Assembly: GCA_031554275.1 (NCBI GenBank)
Contig: JAVBKB010000099.1
Location: forward strand, 1-15,375
Direction of reading: 5' to 3'
DNA: 15,375 nucleotides
From: JAVBKB01 sp031554275
GTDB taxonomy: Bacteria > Bacillota > Bacilli > JARBTR01
Below are positions 7,226 through 15,111 of this stretch, piece after piece. Every line of letters begins with the position of its first letter. The stretch's first letter is position 1. The notes below the pieces were generated by a model. It saw only the letters and a list, made by a program, of their open reading frames with translations. It did no database searches and was not told where the DNA came from. A program made the position numbers and the translations under genes.

Positions 7226-7708
7226 TTAACAAGAGAGGTCCACTTTTGAAAGCCATCTTTTCGTGAAATGAAATTGCATGAATAGATACATTATTATTGC
7301 ACCAACAATATTTAGTAACACATCATCAACGTCACAGCTGCCAACTCGGAGTAATACCTGTAGCACCTCGACAGACACAATAATCGATAGCATGAACAAG
7401 AAGTAAATACCAAACGAACGAAACTTCTTAAAGAGCACCGGTAGGAAAAATCCAAACGGTGCGAAAGCTACTAAGTTCCCTAGTAGATTGATCGTGACGG
7501 TATGCAAATTAATATTATTATGGGAATAAGCAACTAAATAATTGTTGATTGTTCGGAGTGGGACAAAATTTGTGCTTTGCTTGAGATAGGTTTTGAAGTC
7601 CATCGAAGACCCAAATCGAATTCGATTATTTATAAATAGCTCAGAAGCCAAATAGAAGATAAATAGGATGAAAAGGATGAAAATCACAACATAAATGAGC
7701 CTTTTCAA
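7226..7708 (-). CDS. VanZ-family membrane protein
   Basis: A 160-residue membrane protein of the VanZ family, whose founding member gives low-level teicoplanin resistance in the vanA cluster; the function of most members is unknown. Hydrophobic segments lie at about 4-24, 71-93, 99-120 and 130-147. Family motifs are NFVPLRTI (47-54), NLLGNLVAFAPFGFFLP (74-90) and EVLQ...GSCDVDDVLLNIVGA (114-137), which carries the typical acidic DxxD pair. The TTG start (7706-7708) is supported by AGGGGG at 7717-7722, eight bases upstream on the minus strand. It is the only minus-strand gene in the left half and converges on the frameshifted gene with a 25-base gap and no visible terminator. Confidence 0.85.
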   Translation of the reverse strand: MKRLIYVVIFILFILFIFYLASELFINNRIRFGSSMDFKTYLKQSTNFVPLRTINNYLVAYSHNNINLHTVTINLLGNLVAFAPFGFFLPVLFKKFRSFGIYFLFMLSIIVSVEVLQVLLRVGSCDVDDVLLNIVGAIIMYLFMQFHFTKRWLSKVDLSC

Positions 7709-7727
7709 ATTGGTTTCCCCCTAATAA

Positions 7728-8036
7728 CAAAGAATCACAACTGATTTTGTGGCATCTGCAGTAAACGAATTTAATATGAAAGACGTCCACGACAATTGTC
7801 ATTATACAGATTCGAGAAAGCTTTGGGAATTATTTTGTGAAGATAAAGATTTAATGTTAAAATAGATAAAGATTTTGCATAGAAACGAAGAAATGTGGAT
7901 TGAGGCATCGCATAGGTACAGTTCTGACCTTGGTTTCCGATTAGACAATCGCATAGAAAAATCACTTACAAACATTGCCGAAATCATGAGGAACTATACT
8001 TCCTTTAGATTAGATCATAAGGCATTTATTTTTTAA
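7728..8036 (+). pseudogene. Decayed coding stretch with an in-frame TAG
   Basis: One frame stays open from 7728 to a TAA at 8034-8036 except for a single TAG at 7863-7865. It reads ITTDFVASAVNEFNMKDVHD, CHYTDSRKLWELFCEDKDLM, then TAG, then IKILHRNEEMWIEASHRYSS, DLGFRLDNRIEKSLTNIAEI and MRNYTSFRLDHKAFIF. The composition is protein-like on both sides of the TAG, with balanced charged and aromatic residues. There is no upstream start with a ribosome site. I do not recognise the family. It is most simply the 3' remnant of a lost gene, in the 362-base gap between the VanZ gene and glyA. It overlaps the candidate glyA promoter and could instead be chance. Confidence 0.3.
7835..7863 (+). promoter_or_regulatory. 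Candidate sigma-A promoter for glyA
   Basis: TTGTGA (7835-7840) and TAAAAT (7858-7863) are separated by exactly 17 bases. This would give a ~200-base leader before glyA. No PurR box of the B. subtilis type was found in the leader. Confidence 0.4.
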
Positions 8037-8070
8037 AATCCGCAATTATAGTAGAGGGAGTTTACAAGTA

Positions 8071-9315
8071 ATGATGGAAAACGTGAAGAAATACGATGAA
8101 GAAATCTATGATGTTATTCAACTAGAGTTAAACAGACAACGTGATAAGATTGAACTAATTGCTTCAGAAAACTTTGTGAGTGAAGCGGTGATGGAGGCAA
8201 TGGGCTCTGTCTTGACCAACAAATATGCAGAAGGCTACCCAGCAAAACGCTATTATGGTGGTTGTGAGTATGTAGATATTGCTGAAAATATTGCTAGGGA
8301 TCGTGCGAAGCAAATCTTTGGTGCTGAACATGCCAATGTACAACCGCATTCTGGTGCGCAAGCCAATATGGGCGTATATTTCGCAGTGCTGCAACCTGGG
8401 GACACAGTGCTTGGGATGAACCTGTCGCATGGTGGACATCTAACACATGGTAGCCATGTAAACTTCAGTGGAATGAACTATAATTTTGTGGACTATGGTG
8501 TAGATGAGACTACACAAAAGATTGATTACGATCAAGTTTTGAAAATAGCAAAAGAACATCAACCAAAACTAATTGTGGCAGGCGCATCAGCTTATCCGCG
8601 TTCAATTGATTTTGCCAAATTCAAAGAGATAGCAGATGCTGTTGGTGCGTACCTAATGGTGGACATGGCGCATATTGCTGGTCTAGTTGCCGCTGGCTTA
8701 CATATGAATCCTGTGCCATATGCAGACTTTGTGACCACAACAACTCACAAAACGTTGCGCGGACCACGGGGTGGTATGATTCTTTGTAAGGAAGAGCATG
8801 CTAAGAAAATTGATAAAGCGATTTTCCCTGGGATTCAAGGTGGACCACTTATGCACGTGATTGCGGCAAAAGCAGTTTCCTTTAAAGAATGCCTAGAGCC
8901 TAGCTTTAAAGCGTATGCTGAACAAATTATTACCAATGCAACTCAATTGGCAACTAGTTTGCTAAAAGAGGGCGTGCAACTAGTTTCGGGTGGAACAGAT
9001 AATCATTTGCTGCTAATCGATCTGCGTGGAACTGGACTAACTGGGAAAGTAGCAGAGCATGTCCTCGATGAAATCGGAATAACAGTGAATAAGAATACAA
9101 TACCTTTTGATCCAGAAAGTCCATTTGTGACAAGTGGTGTTCGTATTGGAACAGCCGCAGTGACGACCCGTGGCTTTGGTGTTGCCGAAATGGACGAGAT
9201 TGCAGCTATTATCGCGTTGGCTTTGAAAAATAGTGAAGACCCAAGTAAGTTGGAAGAAGCGAAACATCGTGTTTCCACATTGACAAGCAAGTTTCCAATG
9301 TATAAGGGCTACTAA
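8071..9315 (+). CDS. glyA: Serine hydroxymethyltransferase
   Basis: PLP enzyme converting serine and tetrahydrofolate to glycine and 5,10-methylene-THF (EC 2.1.2.1), the main source of one-carbon units for purines, thymidylate and methionine. The 414-residue product is full length. Signatures include LIASENFVS (29-37), GYPAKRYYGG (55-64), NVQPHSGAQAN (89-99), VDMAHIAGL (197-205) and the PLP-lysine segment TTTTHKTLRGPRGG with K227. The first of two adjacent ATGs is used because AGAGGGAG (8053-8060) is ten bases away; the second would be thirteen. It keeps its conserved place before upp, but a terminator at 9320-9347 separates the two transcription units. Confidence 0.98.
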   Translation: MMENVKKYDEEIYDVIQLELNRQRDKIELIASENFVSEAVMEAMGSVLTNKYAEGYPAKRYYGGCEYVDIAENIARDRAKQIFGAEHANVQPHSGAQANMGVYFAVLQPGDTVLGMNLSHGGHLTHGSHVNFSGMNYNFVDYGVDETTQKIDYDQVLKIAKEHQPKLIVAGASAYPRSIDFAKFKEIADAVGAYLMVDMAHIAGLVAAGLHMNPVPYADFVTTTTHKTLRGPRGGMILCKEEHAKKIDKAIFPGIQGGPLMHVIAAKAVSFKECLEPSFKAYAEQIITNATQLATSLLKEGVQLVSGGTDNHLLLIDLRGTGLTGKVAEHVLDEIGITVNKNTIPFDPESPFVTSGVRIGTAAVTTRGFGVAEMDEIAAIIALALKNSEDPSKLEEAKHRVSTLTSKFPMYKGY

Positions 9316-9319
9316 GGAA

Positions 9320-9347
9320 AAAGTGAGCAATCGTGCTCACTTTTTTT
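9320..9347 (+). terminator. Rho-independent terminator of glyA
   Basis: AAAGTGAGCA and TGCTCACTTT form a perfect ten-base-pair stem around the loop ATCG, with a T-run to 9347. It begins five bases after the glyA stop. Confidence 0.95.
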
Positions 9348-9416
9348 GAGTGAGGATGGCGACAACACCTGTAGGAAGGCAGAAAGCGTTTTCCTTAAAT
9401 AATCACGAAAAATCTG

Positions 9417-9445
9417 TTGAAAAGCAGAAGTGATTTCTGTACAAT
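9417..9445 (+). promoter_or_regulatory. Sigma-A promoter of upp
   Basis: TTGAAA (9417-9422) and TACAAT (9440-9445) are 17 bases apart, near consensus. The leader to the ATG at 9499 is about 45 bases, too short for a PyrR-type attenuator. Confidence 0.8.
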
Positions 9446-9498
9446 AGTTCGAGATGCCAAAAGTGCGATAAATAGATACTATTAGGAGGTAGACAAGA

Positions 9499-10128
9499 AT
9501 GGCAAAGGTACACGTATATGATCACCCATTAATTCAACACAAGGTAACATTGATTAGAAAATCTAGTACTGGAACAAGAGAATTTAGGCAGTTAGTAGAT
9601 GAAGTAGCAATGCTGATGGCATTTGAAATTACGCGAGACCTTCCACTCAAGGAAGTTGAAATTGAAACACCAATGGGTAAAACAAAGCAAAAGGTAATTG
9701 CAGGAAAGAAGCTAGGACTTGTACCGATTTTGCGGGCTGGACTAGGAATGGTAGATGGTATGCTGAAAATGATTCCTGCTGCAAAGGTAGGACATGTTGG
9801 TTTGTACCGTGACCATGACACACTGCAAGCGATTGAGTATTTTGTGAAACTCCCAACGGATATAGAGGAACGTGAATTTATTATTGTTGATCCAATGCTT
9901 GCAACTGGCGGTTCGGCAATTTCTGCAATAGATTCACTGAAAAAACGTGGTGCAAAACAAATTAAATTTATGTGCTTGATTGCCGCTCCTGAGGGTGTAG
10001 ACGCTATTAAAGAAGCACATCCTGACGTGGATATATACATTGCTGTCTTAGATGAAAAGCTAAATGAAGCTGGTTACATTGTTCCAGGACTTGGCGATGC
10101 AGGTGACCGCTTGTTTGGTACTAAATAA
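9499..10128 (+). CDS. upp: Uracil phosphoribosyltransferase
   Basis: Pyrimidine salvage enzyme making UMP from uracil and PRPP (EC 2.4.2.9). The 209-residue product is the normal length. The PRPP-binding loop is IIVDPMLATGGSA (D131-A140). Other family marks are LVPILRAGLGMVDGM (~74-88), the flexible region after GLYRDHDTL, and the uracil-binding C-terminus YIVPGLGDAGDRLFGTK. The ATG at 9499 has a consensus AGGAGG about ten bases upstream, and its own promoter at 9417-9445. The lipoprotein gene starts 16 bases after the stop, so the two are probably co-transcribed. In B. subtilis the ATP synthase operon follows upp; it is absent here. Confidence 0.98.
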   Translation: MAKVHVYDHPLIQHKVTLIRKSSTGTREFRQLVDEVAMLMAFEITRDLPLKEVEIETPMGKTKQKVIAGKKLGLVPILRAGLGMVDGMLKMIPAAKVGHVGLYRDHDTLQAIEYFVKLPTDIEEREFIIVDPMLATGGSAISAIDSLKKRGAKQIKFMCLIAAPEGVDAIKEAHPDVDIYIAVLDEKLNEAGYIVPGLGDAGDRLFGTK

Positions 10129-10144
10129 AAAAAGAGGAGTTACT

Positions 10145-10816
10145 ATGAAAAAACTATTCGTTATTGTATTGAGCCTTATGCTTTGTATCGGGTTATCTGC
10201 TTGTACAAAGTCAAATGAGAAAGAAGACAAAGAAACCGAAAAAAAGACAGAGAGCAAAGAAACCGAAAAGAAGACAGAGAGCAAAGAAGAGCAGAAAAAA
10301 CAAATTACCAAAAGTGTTATCGATGGCGATACGATTACGAACGAAGCTTTAGGATTTACAATGACATTGCCAGAGGATTGGTCATTTGCTAGTAAAAAAG
10401 AATTGAAATTAATATTTGGTCAGGCGGCAGAAATAGTAGATGATGCAGACGTTACAGAGGCGATGGAGGAAGGCGATATTATTCCAATCTTAGTATCCTC
10501 TGAATTCCCATTGGGGGAAGTAGAAAATTCAAATACAAATATTAATGCTTTTACAATGAAATCACCACTTTCTGCAAAATCAGTTGCAAAGGCAACCGAG
10601 GCTACTGTGGACTCCTCTAAAGAGATGGAATCCACAACAGAAGTGATTAATGGAAATGAGTTTTATACACTAGCAACCTCATCAACTGACCTGCAGCAAA
10701 AGCAGTATTTTATTAAAAAAGATGGCTACATCATTTGTATCACATCAACTTTTTATGATGAGGCTGGCAAAGCGACTACCGAGAAATCAATCCAAACAAT
10801 TCAAATTGAAGAGTAG
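10145..10816 (+). CDS. Lipoprotein, PsbP-like C-terminal region
   Basis: A 223-residue putative lipoprotein. The signal peptide MKKLFVIVLSLMLCIGLSAC ends in the lipobox LSAC, with C20 as the lipidated residue, so it should be anchored outside the cytoplasmic membrane. A highly charged linker (about 22-55) contains KETEKKTES twice, encoded by a 27-base tandem duplication. The folded part begins near EALGFTMTLPEDWSF, a motif like those opening PsbP-type domains; this is a weak resemblance and the function is unknown. The ATG at 10145 has AAGAGGAG just upstream, and the lipobox confirms the start; an in-frame alternative at 10064 lies inside upp. It follows upp by 16 bases and ends in a terminator shared with fdhF. 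Confidence 0.88.
   Translation: MKKLFVIVLSLMLCIGLSACTKSNEKEDKETEKKTESKETEKKTESKEEQKKQITKSVIDGDTITNEALGFTMTLPEDWSFASKKELKLIFGQAAEIVDDADVTEAMEEGDIIPILVSSEFPLGEVENSNTNINAFTMKSPLSAKSVAKATEATVDSSKEMESTTEVINGNEFYTLATSSTDLQQKQYFIKKDGYIICITSTFYDEAGKATTEKSIQTIQIEE
10229..10282 (+). repeat. 27-base tandem duplication in the lipoprotein linker
   Basis: Two nearly identical 27-base units (10229-10255 and 10256-10282) each encode KETEKKTES. They differ mainly at one base in the A-rich part. Such repeats commonly vary in copy number. Confidence 0.85.
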
Positions 10817-10821
10817 CAAAC

Positions 10822-10876
10822 AAAAAAGAGTGAAAAATCTATGTGCTTCAATAGCACATCATTTTCACTCTTTTTT
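10822..10876. terminator. Bidirectional terminator between the lipoprotein gene and fdhF
   Basis: AAAAAAGAGTGAAAA pairs with TTTTCACTCTTTTTT, enclosing an inner ATGTGCT/AGCACAT stem. The A-run and T-run give a U-tract on either strand. It lies between the convergent stops at 10816 and 10898, so it can serve both genes. Confidence 0.92.
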
Positions 10877-10897
10877 ATATTTAATTTAATAAAAGGG

Positions 10898-12958
10898 TTA
10901 GATGATTTTTTCAATTGCTACGGCGCAGGCCTTGAACTCCGCTGTACCTGATATCGGATCGTATTCATTCAGTGTGAGGACGTTGGTTGGCGTTTCATGC
11001 CAGTGGAAGCTCATGAACACAAGACCTGGCGCAACTTGTTCTGTGATTTTCACCTTCACTTGCAGTTCGCCACGACGAGATGAGACTTTGACCATCTCGC
11101 CATCTGTGACACCAAGATTATCAGCATCTATTGGATGAATGTCGACTGTTTCTTCGGTTTGCTTCACTTTGACACCAGCAGCGTAATGACGCGTTTGGGT
11201 ATGGGTATTGTAAGACTCATATCTCCTACCTGTTGTCAGTGTGAAAGGATATGCTTCGTCTGGTAATTCAAGTGGCGCAGTATAGTCAACTGGAACAAAA
11301 GGTGATTTACGATCCGTTTTCTCTGCTTGATGAAAACGCTCATGCATAATCTTTGTTCCCGGATGATCTTCACTTGGGCATGGGTAGTGAATACTGTATG
11401 CATGTTCTAATCTCTCGTAAGAAATACCCCCATACATTTCCCAAGCAATCGAACGAACCTCATCCCAAATTTCTTGGCTATTCTGATAGTGCATTGGATA
11501 CCCCATTAACGTAGACAATTCACAGAGGATTTCCCAATCCTCTTTCACATTTGGATGTGCTTTCACAGCGGTTCGCACCCGCTGAACTCTTCGATCAGTA
11601 TTGGTGTAAGTGCCATCGACTTCACCCCATGATCGAGCCGGGAGCACAACATCAGCCATTTGCGCAGTATCTGTCATGAAAATATCCTGAACAATCATGA
11701 GATCCAGTTTCTCGAATAGTGTCTTAGTATGATTCATATGCACATCTGCAAGCAGTGGGTTCTCACCAATGATGTAGAGTGCTTTCAATTCACCGTTTTC
11801 CATTCGTTCGAATGTTCGTGTTTGCGTATCACCAATCTGTGGGTTTAAGGGTACACCCCAAACCTTTTCATATCGTTCTCGGTTTGCAGGGTCCGCAATG
11901 CTCATTGCACCAGCTAATTGATTAGGGAGGCAACCCATGTCTCCAGCCCCTTGAACATTATTTTGCCCACGAAGCGGCATGATGCCAGTACCCTCCTTAC
12001 CGATATTACCAGTGAGTAAGGCGATATTAGCAATGTCAAATACATTGTTGACGCCACAATGGTGCTCAGTAATTCCTAAAGTATAGGCAATCATGGCCTT
12101 GCTAGCACTTGCGTATTCACGAGCAGTTGCGACAATATCATCTGGTGATAAACCAGTAATCTTCGCTGCATACGTCGGTGTAAAAAGTTCCACCTGTTTC
12201 TGGAGCTTATCGAAATCAATTGTGAACTGATCAACAAATGATTGGTCAAATAATTTTTCTTTGATAATCACATGAATGAAAGCATTGAGTAATGCTATGT
12301 CAGATCCCACTTCTATTTGTAAATGACGGTGGGCAATCTTTGTCATATCGATCTTTCTAGGGTCAATTACAATTACCTTCAACCCAGCTTTTACTGCTTT
12401 TTTAATCCGATTTGCAATGATCGGATGTGCTTCAGTGGTATTGGAACCCATTAATAGCAGCACTTCAGCCTTTTCAAAATCCTCAAGCGTATTTGTCGGA
12501 AATCCACTTCCGAACACAGTTGCCAGACCGGCAACGCTAGGTGCGTGTCAGGTTCGGTTACAACCATCAATATTGTTGCTTTGCAAAACAGTTCTCATGA
12601 ATTTCTGCGTAATATAATTAGATTCATTGGTGCTTCTGGCGCAGGCAAACATGCTGATCGCATTTGAACCCCATTGCTCCTTAATTCCAGCAAGCTTTGT
12701 TGCGATGAATTGATAAGCCTCATCCCAAGTTGCCTCCACAAGCTTACCTGCTTTACGGATAAGTGGTGACGTTAACCGACTGTCTGCATGAACATACTCG
12801 TAAGCGAATGCCCCTTTGACACAAGTCTGCCCTTGGTTCACTGGCGCCTCTTTGTCGCCTCGGATCTTAACAATCTTGTTGTCTTGGACCTCAAGCACCA
12901 AACCACATCCAGTACCACAGTACCCACAAATTGTTTTCACAAGATTAGTCTCGCTCAT
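10898..12958 (-). CDS. fdhF: Formate dehydrogenase alpha subunit, selenocysteine-containing
   Basis: Molybdopterin enzyme oxidising formate to CO2. The frame is open for 686 residues apart from one TGA at 12550-12548, codon 137, in NNIDGCNRT-U-HAPSVAGL. This aligns with the E. coli FdhF selenocysteine site (RV-U-HGPSVAGL), so UGA is read as Sec, not stop. A SECIS hairpin follows directly. The N-terminal [4Fe-4S] site is C11, C14, C18 and C46. H138 follows Sec. The central region holds the molybdopterin-oxidoreductase domain, and the last ~115 residues the molydopterin-binding domain (TLTTGRRYESYNTHTQTRHY). At 686 residues it resembles the short E. coli FDH-H type (715), lacking the N-terminal ferredoxin domain of B. 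subtilis YjgC/YrhE. The start at 12958 has GAGGGAG five bases upstream. No electron-transfer partner gene is in the window. Confidence 0.95.
12519..12550 (-). promoter_or_regulatory. bSECIS element with its UGA (Sec) codon
   Basis: On the minus strand UGA (12550-12548) is followed by a stem GUUGCC (12535-12530), loop GGUCU (12529-12525) and GGCAAC (12524-12519), six perfect pairs. The GGUC starts 21 bases after the U of UGA, the same distance as in E. coli fdhF, whose loop is also GGUCU. This is the site SelB recognises to deliver Sec-tRNA. Confidence 0.95.
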
Positions 12959-12991
12959 TATTTCTCCCTCTTAACTATGTGACATTACTTC

Positions 12992-12997
12992 ATTATA
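12992..12997 (-). promoter_or_regulatory. Candidate -10 element of fdhF
   Basis: The minus strand reads TATAAT here, 34 bases before the fdhF start. The -35 hexamer at 17 bases (TATGCA) is poor, suggesting dependence on an activator. I found no clear FNR or CRP box. Confidence 0.4.
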
Positions 12998-13099
12998 ACT
13001 ATATTTTAAATGATTGCATAATGTGAGTGAATAAATTAAGGCTGAACGGTTTGCGAAGAAGAATGTAGTAAAACTCCCTGCACTAGTGTTTGGTTCGAA

Positions 13100-13119
13100 T
13101 TAATTTCCACGGAAATTAA
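13100..13119. promoter_or_regulatory. Operator-like inverted repeat
   Basis: TTAATTTCC-AC-GGAAATTAA is a perfect nine-base inverted repeat. It lies 30 bases before the -35 of the repeat-protein promoter and about 100 bases from the divergent fdhF promoter. It has the form of a dimeric regulator site; the regulator is unknown. Confidence 0.45.
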
Positions 13120-13128
13120 CCAGGATAG

Positions 13129-13178
13129 ACACAAAATTGTAAAATTGTGTTGATGCCATTCTATTTAATTGCTACACT
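13129..13178 (+). promoter_or_regulatory. Promoter of the repeat/caspase-like protein gene, with flanking repeats
   Basis: TTGATG (13150-13155) and TACACT (13173-13178) are 17 bases apart. Immediately upstream, AAAATTGT occurs twice in tandem (13133-13148), framed by ACACAA (13129-13134) and TTGTGT (13145-13150). This could be a second regulator site overlapping the -35. Confidence 0.55.
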
Positions 13179-13214
13179 AGTAATTGGAATAATTAATCAA
13201 GGAGGTTAAAAGAT

Positions 13215-14993
13215 GTGAAAATAATCTTTAAAAGTATAATTTCCTGTTTTGTTTGCGTTTCCGTGGTATTTGGTAGTGGTGCGATTCCTTTCTTGCAAAA
13301 GCCCCATTCTGTAAGTGCAGCTACTGGCTGGGTAAATGAGAATGGTGCTTGGTATTATTATAATAATGCAGGAGTGAAGGTAAAGGGATGGATTAGTGTA
13401 AATGGATATTGGTACTACTTGAATCCGAATTCAGGACAAATGTACACGGGTTGGCAGAAGATCGATGGCGCATGGTATCAGTTTCAAAGTAATGGGGTAA
13501 TGATGACTGGCTGGGTACAGTGGAATGGATACTGGTATTACTTGAATCCGGATTCACCAGCTAAAGGACAAGCGCTAACAGGTTGGCAGAAGATCGATGG
13601 CGCATGGTATCAGTTTCAAAGTAATGGGGCGATGATGACTGATTGGGTACAATGGAATGGATACTGGTATTATCTGAAGGTAGATTCACCAGCTAAAGGA
13701 CAAGCGCTGACAGGTTGGCAAAAGATTAGTGGAGCATGGTATTTGTTTCAAAGTAACGGTGCCATGATGACCGGTTGGGTTCAGTGGAATGGGTATTGGT
13801 ATTACCTGAATCCAAATTCACCAGCCAAATGACAAGCGCTAACAGGTTGGCAGCAGATTGGCGGAGCATGGCATTTCTTTCAAAGCAATGGGGCAATGAG
13901 TACTGGTTGGGTTCAAAATAACGGATATTGGTATTACTTGAATCCAAATGCATCAAGGCCAGGGCAAGCGCAAACAGGCTGGCTACAGATTGGGGGCGCA
14001 TGGCATTTCTTTCAAAGCAATGGAGCGATGAGTACTGGTTGGTTTCAAAGCAACGGATATTGGTATTATTTGAATCCCGATGCATCAAGACCAGGGCAAG
14101 CGCAAACAGGCTGGCAGGATATTGGTGGTGCACGGTATTACTTCCAAAGCAATGGAGCAATGATTACAGGTTGGGTTCAACTGAATGGATATTGGTATTA
14201 TTTGAATCCAAACTCATCAAGACCAGGACAAATGAGTGTAAACTGGCAGCAGATTAGTGGAGCGTGGTATTACTTTCAAAGTAATGGAGTGATGAAAGCT
14301 GATTTTTGGCAGACGGACAGCAGCGGGCGCTACTATTATCTGAAGCCAGATGGACGGATGAAACCTGAGGGCAATAGCACTAGAGATTGGGTTAATGTGT
14401 GGGCAGTAGGTGCATATCTTTCCTGTGCATACGGTTCTCTAGGACGAGTAGACGACTTAGCATATGAGATTAAGAATAGTTATACTGGTGCATCGATTAC
14501 AATTACAGAAAACTTGAGCGCTACGAAAAGTCATATTCTAGACAATATTAACCAGGCAGATATGGCCTTCTTTATTGGTCATGGGCCGAGAGATCCAGTC
14601 ATACGTTTCCATCTGAGTAAGCACCCGATATACGGACCGCTTCCGCAGAACCCTGGAGCAAGTTTATGCAATGAGCCTGGAGGTAATATTTACCGTTCGG
14701 AGTTAAGGCTGGGTGGTCAATTGGAGTTTGCGACCTTTCATACCTGTAGTTTCTTGCGCTATACCAACCAGACAGAGAAACAAGATATGATGAGGATGAT
14801 GGATGGTGTTCACGTAATGACAGGTTACGATAACAGAATGATGATGTGGCCAGGACAAATGGACTATTATGTTCAATTATTGAAATCAGGTTACTCAGTT
14901 TACGATGCATGGAAAAAATCGACTAGCCGTTTTCAAAAAACACCAACAGAAGTTGATGGCGATGTATTTGGGATGATTGCATTTCATAAATAA
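13215..14993 (+). pseudogene. Secreted cell-wall-binding repeat protein with caspase-like C-terminal domain, interrupted by TGA
   Basis: One frame of 592 codons holds a single TGA at 13830-13832 (codon 206). The halves are 13215-13832 and 13833-14993. A signal peptide (1-35, cut after SVSA) is followed by choline-binding-type (CW_binding_1) repeats of the form GWQ.I.GAWY.FQSNG...TGWVQ.NGYWYYLNP. They span about 38-388, including seven exact 44-residue units. The C-terminal domain (~390-592) has FFIGHG with H456 and FHTCSFL with C511. This dyad and its 55-residue spacing resemble clan CD peptidases (caspase, gingipain) and DUF6345-type proteins; peptidase activity is inferred. The TGA replaces the GGA glycine of KGQALTGW in sister repeats, so it looks like a nonsense mutation. 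The downstream half has no ribosome site of its own. The GTG start has GGAGG at 13201-13205; the ATG two bases before it runs straight into TGA. Confidence 0.85.
13449..14372 (+). repeat. Seven 132-base tandem repeats encoding cell-wall-binding units
   Basis: Units begin at 13449, 13581, 13713, 13845, 13977, 14109 and 14241, each exactly 132 bases or 44 codons. The first three are closest to one another (SPAKGQALT linker), and the next ones share a different linker (ASRPGQAQT). This suggests two rounds of local duplication. A shorter, more diverged unit (41 codons) precedes them. Confidence 0.92.
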
Positions 14994-15098
14994 ACAAAAA
15001 ACGAAGGACTTAAAGATATTAACGGTGAATATCAACTTAGTTACAATATCAATTCATCTGGCTCTGATACTCACTGGTACAATTGTAGAGAAAACTAG
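14994..15098 (+). pseudogene. In-frame coding-like extension after the stop at 14991-14993
   Basis: Directly after the TAA of the repeat-protein gene the same frame stays open for 34 codons to TAG 15096-15098. It reads TKNEGLKDINGEYQLSYNIN then SSGSDTHWYNCREN, which looks protein-like. It may be the lost C-terminus of that protein or a remnant of a separate small gene. No start with a ribosome site is seen, and no terminator follows 14993. Chance is possible for so short a stretch. Confidence 0.25.
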
Positions 15099-15111
15099 GG
15101 AGAGACTAACT

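Noticed and set aside
6893..7249. Alternative plus-strand frame overlapping the frameshifted gene
   Set aside because: It overlaps the conserved C-terminal frame (SDYSPYGNG) in another phase and has no recognisable motif.
9534..10040. Long minus-strand open frame inside upp
   Set aside because: It is antisense to a complete, highly conserved upp, lacks a ribosome site and has shadow-like serine/isoleucine-rich composition.
13830..13850. TGA in the repeat protein as a second selenocysteine codon
   Set aside because: The bases after it form only a five-pair stem with a CAGG tetraloop, about 15 bases from the UGA. The same sequence is present in sister repeats that carry GGA. The position is a linker glycine, not a redox site.
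13449..14372. Tandem repeats as a CRISPR array
   Set aside because: Units are 132 bases without unique spacers, and they are in-frame coding repeats of a known cell-wall-binding type.
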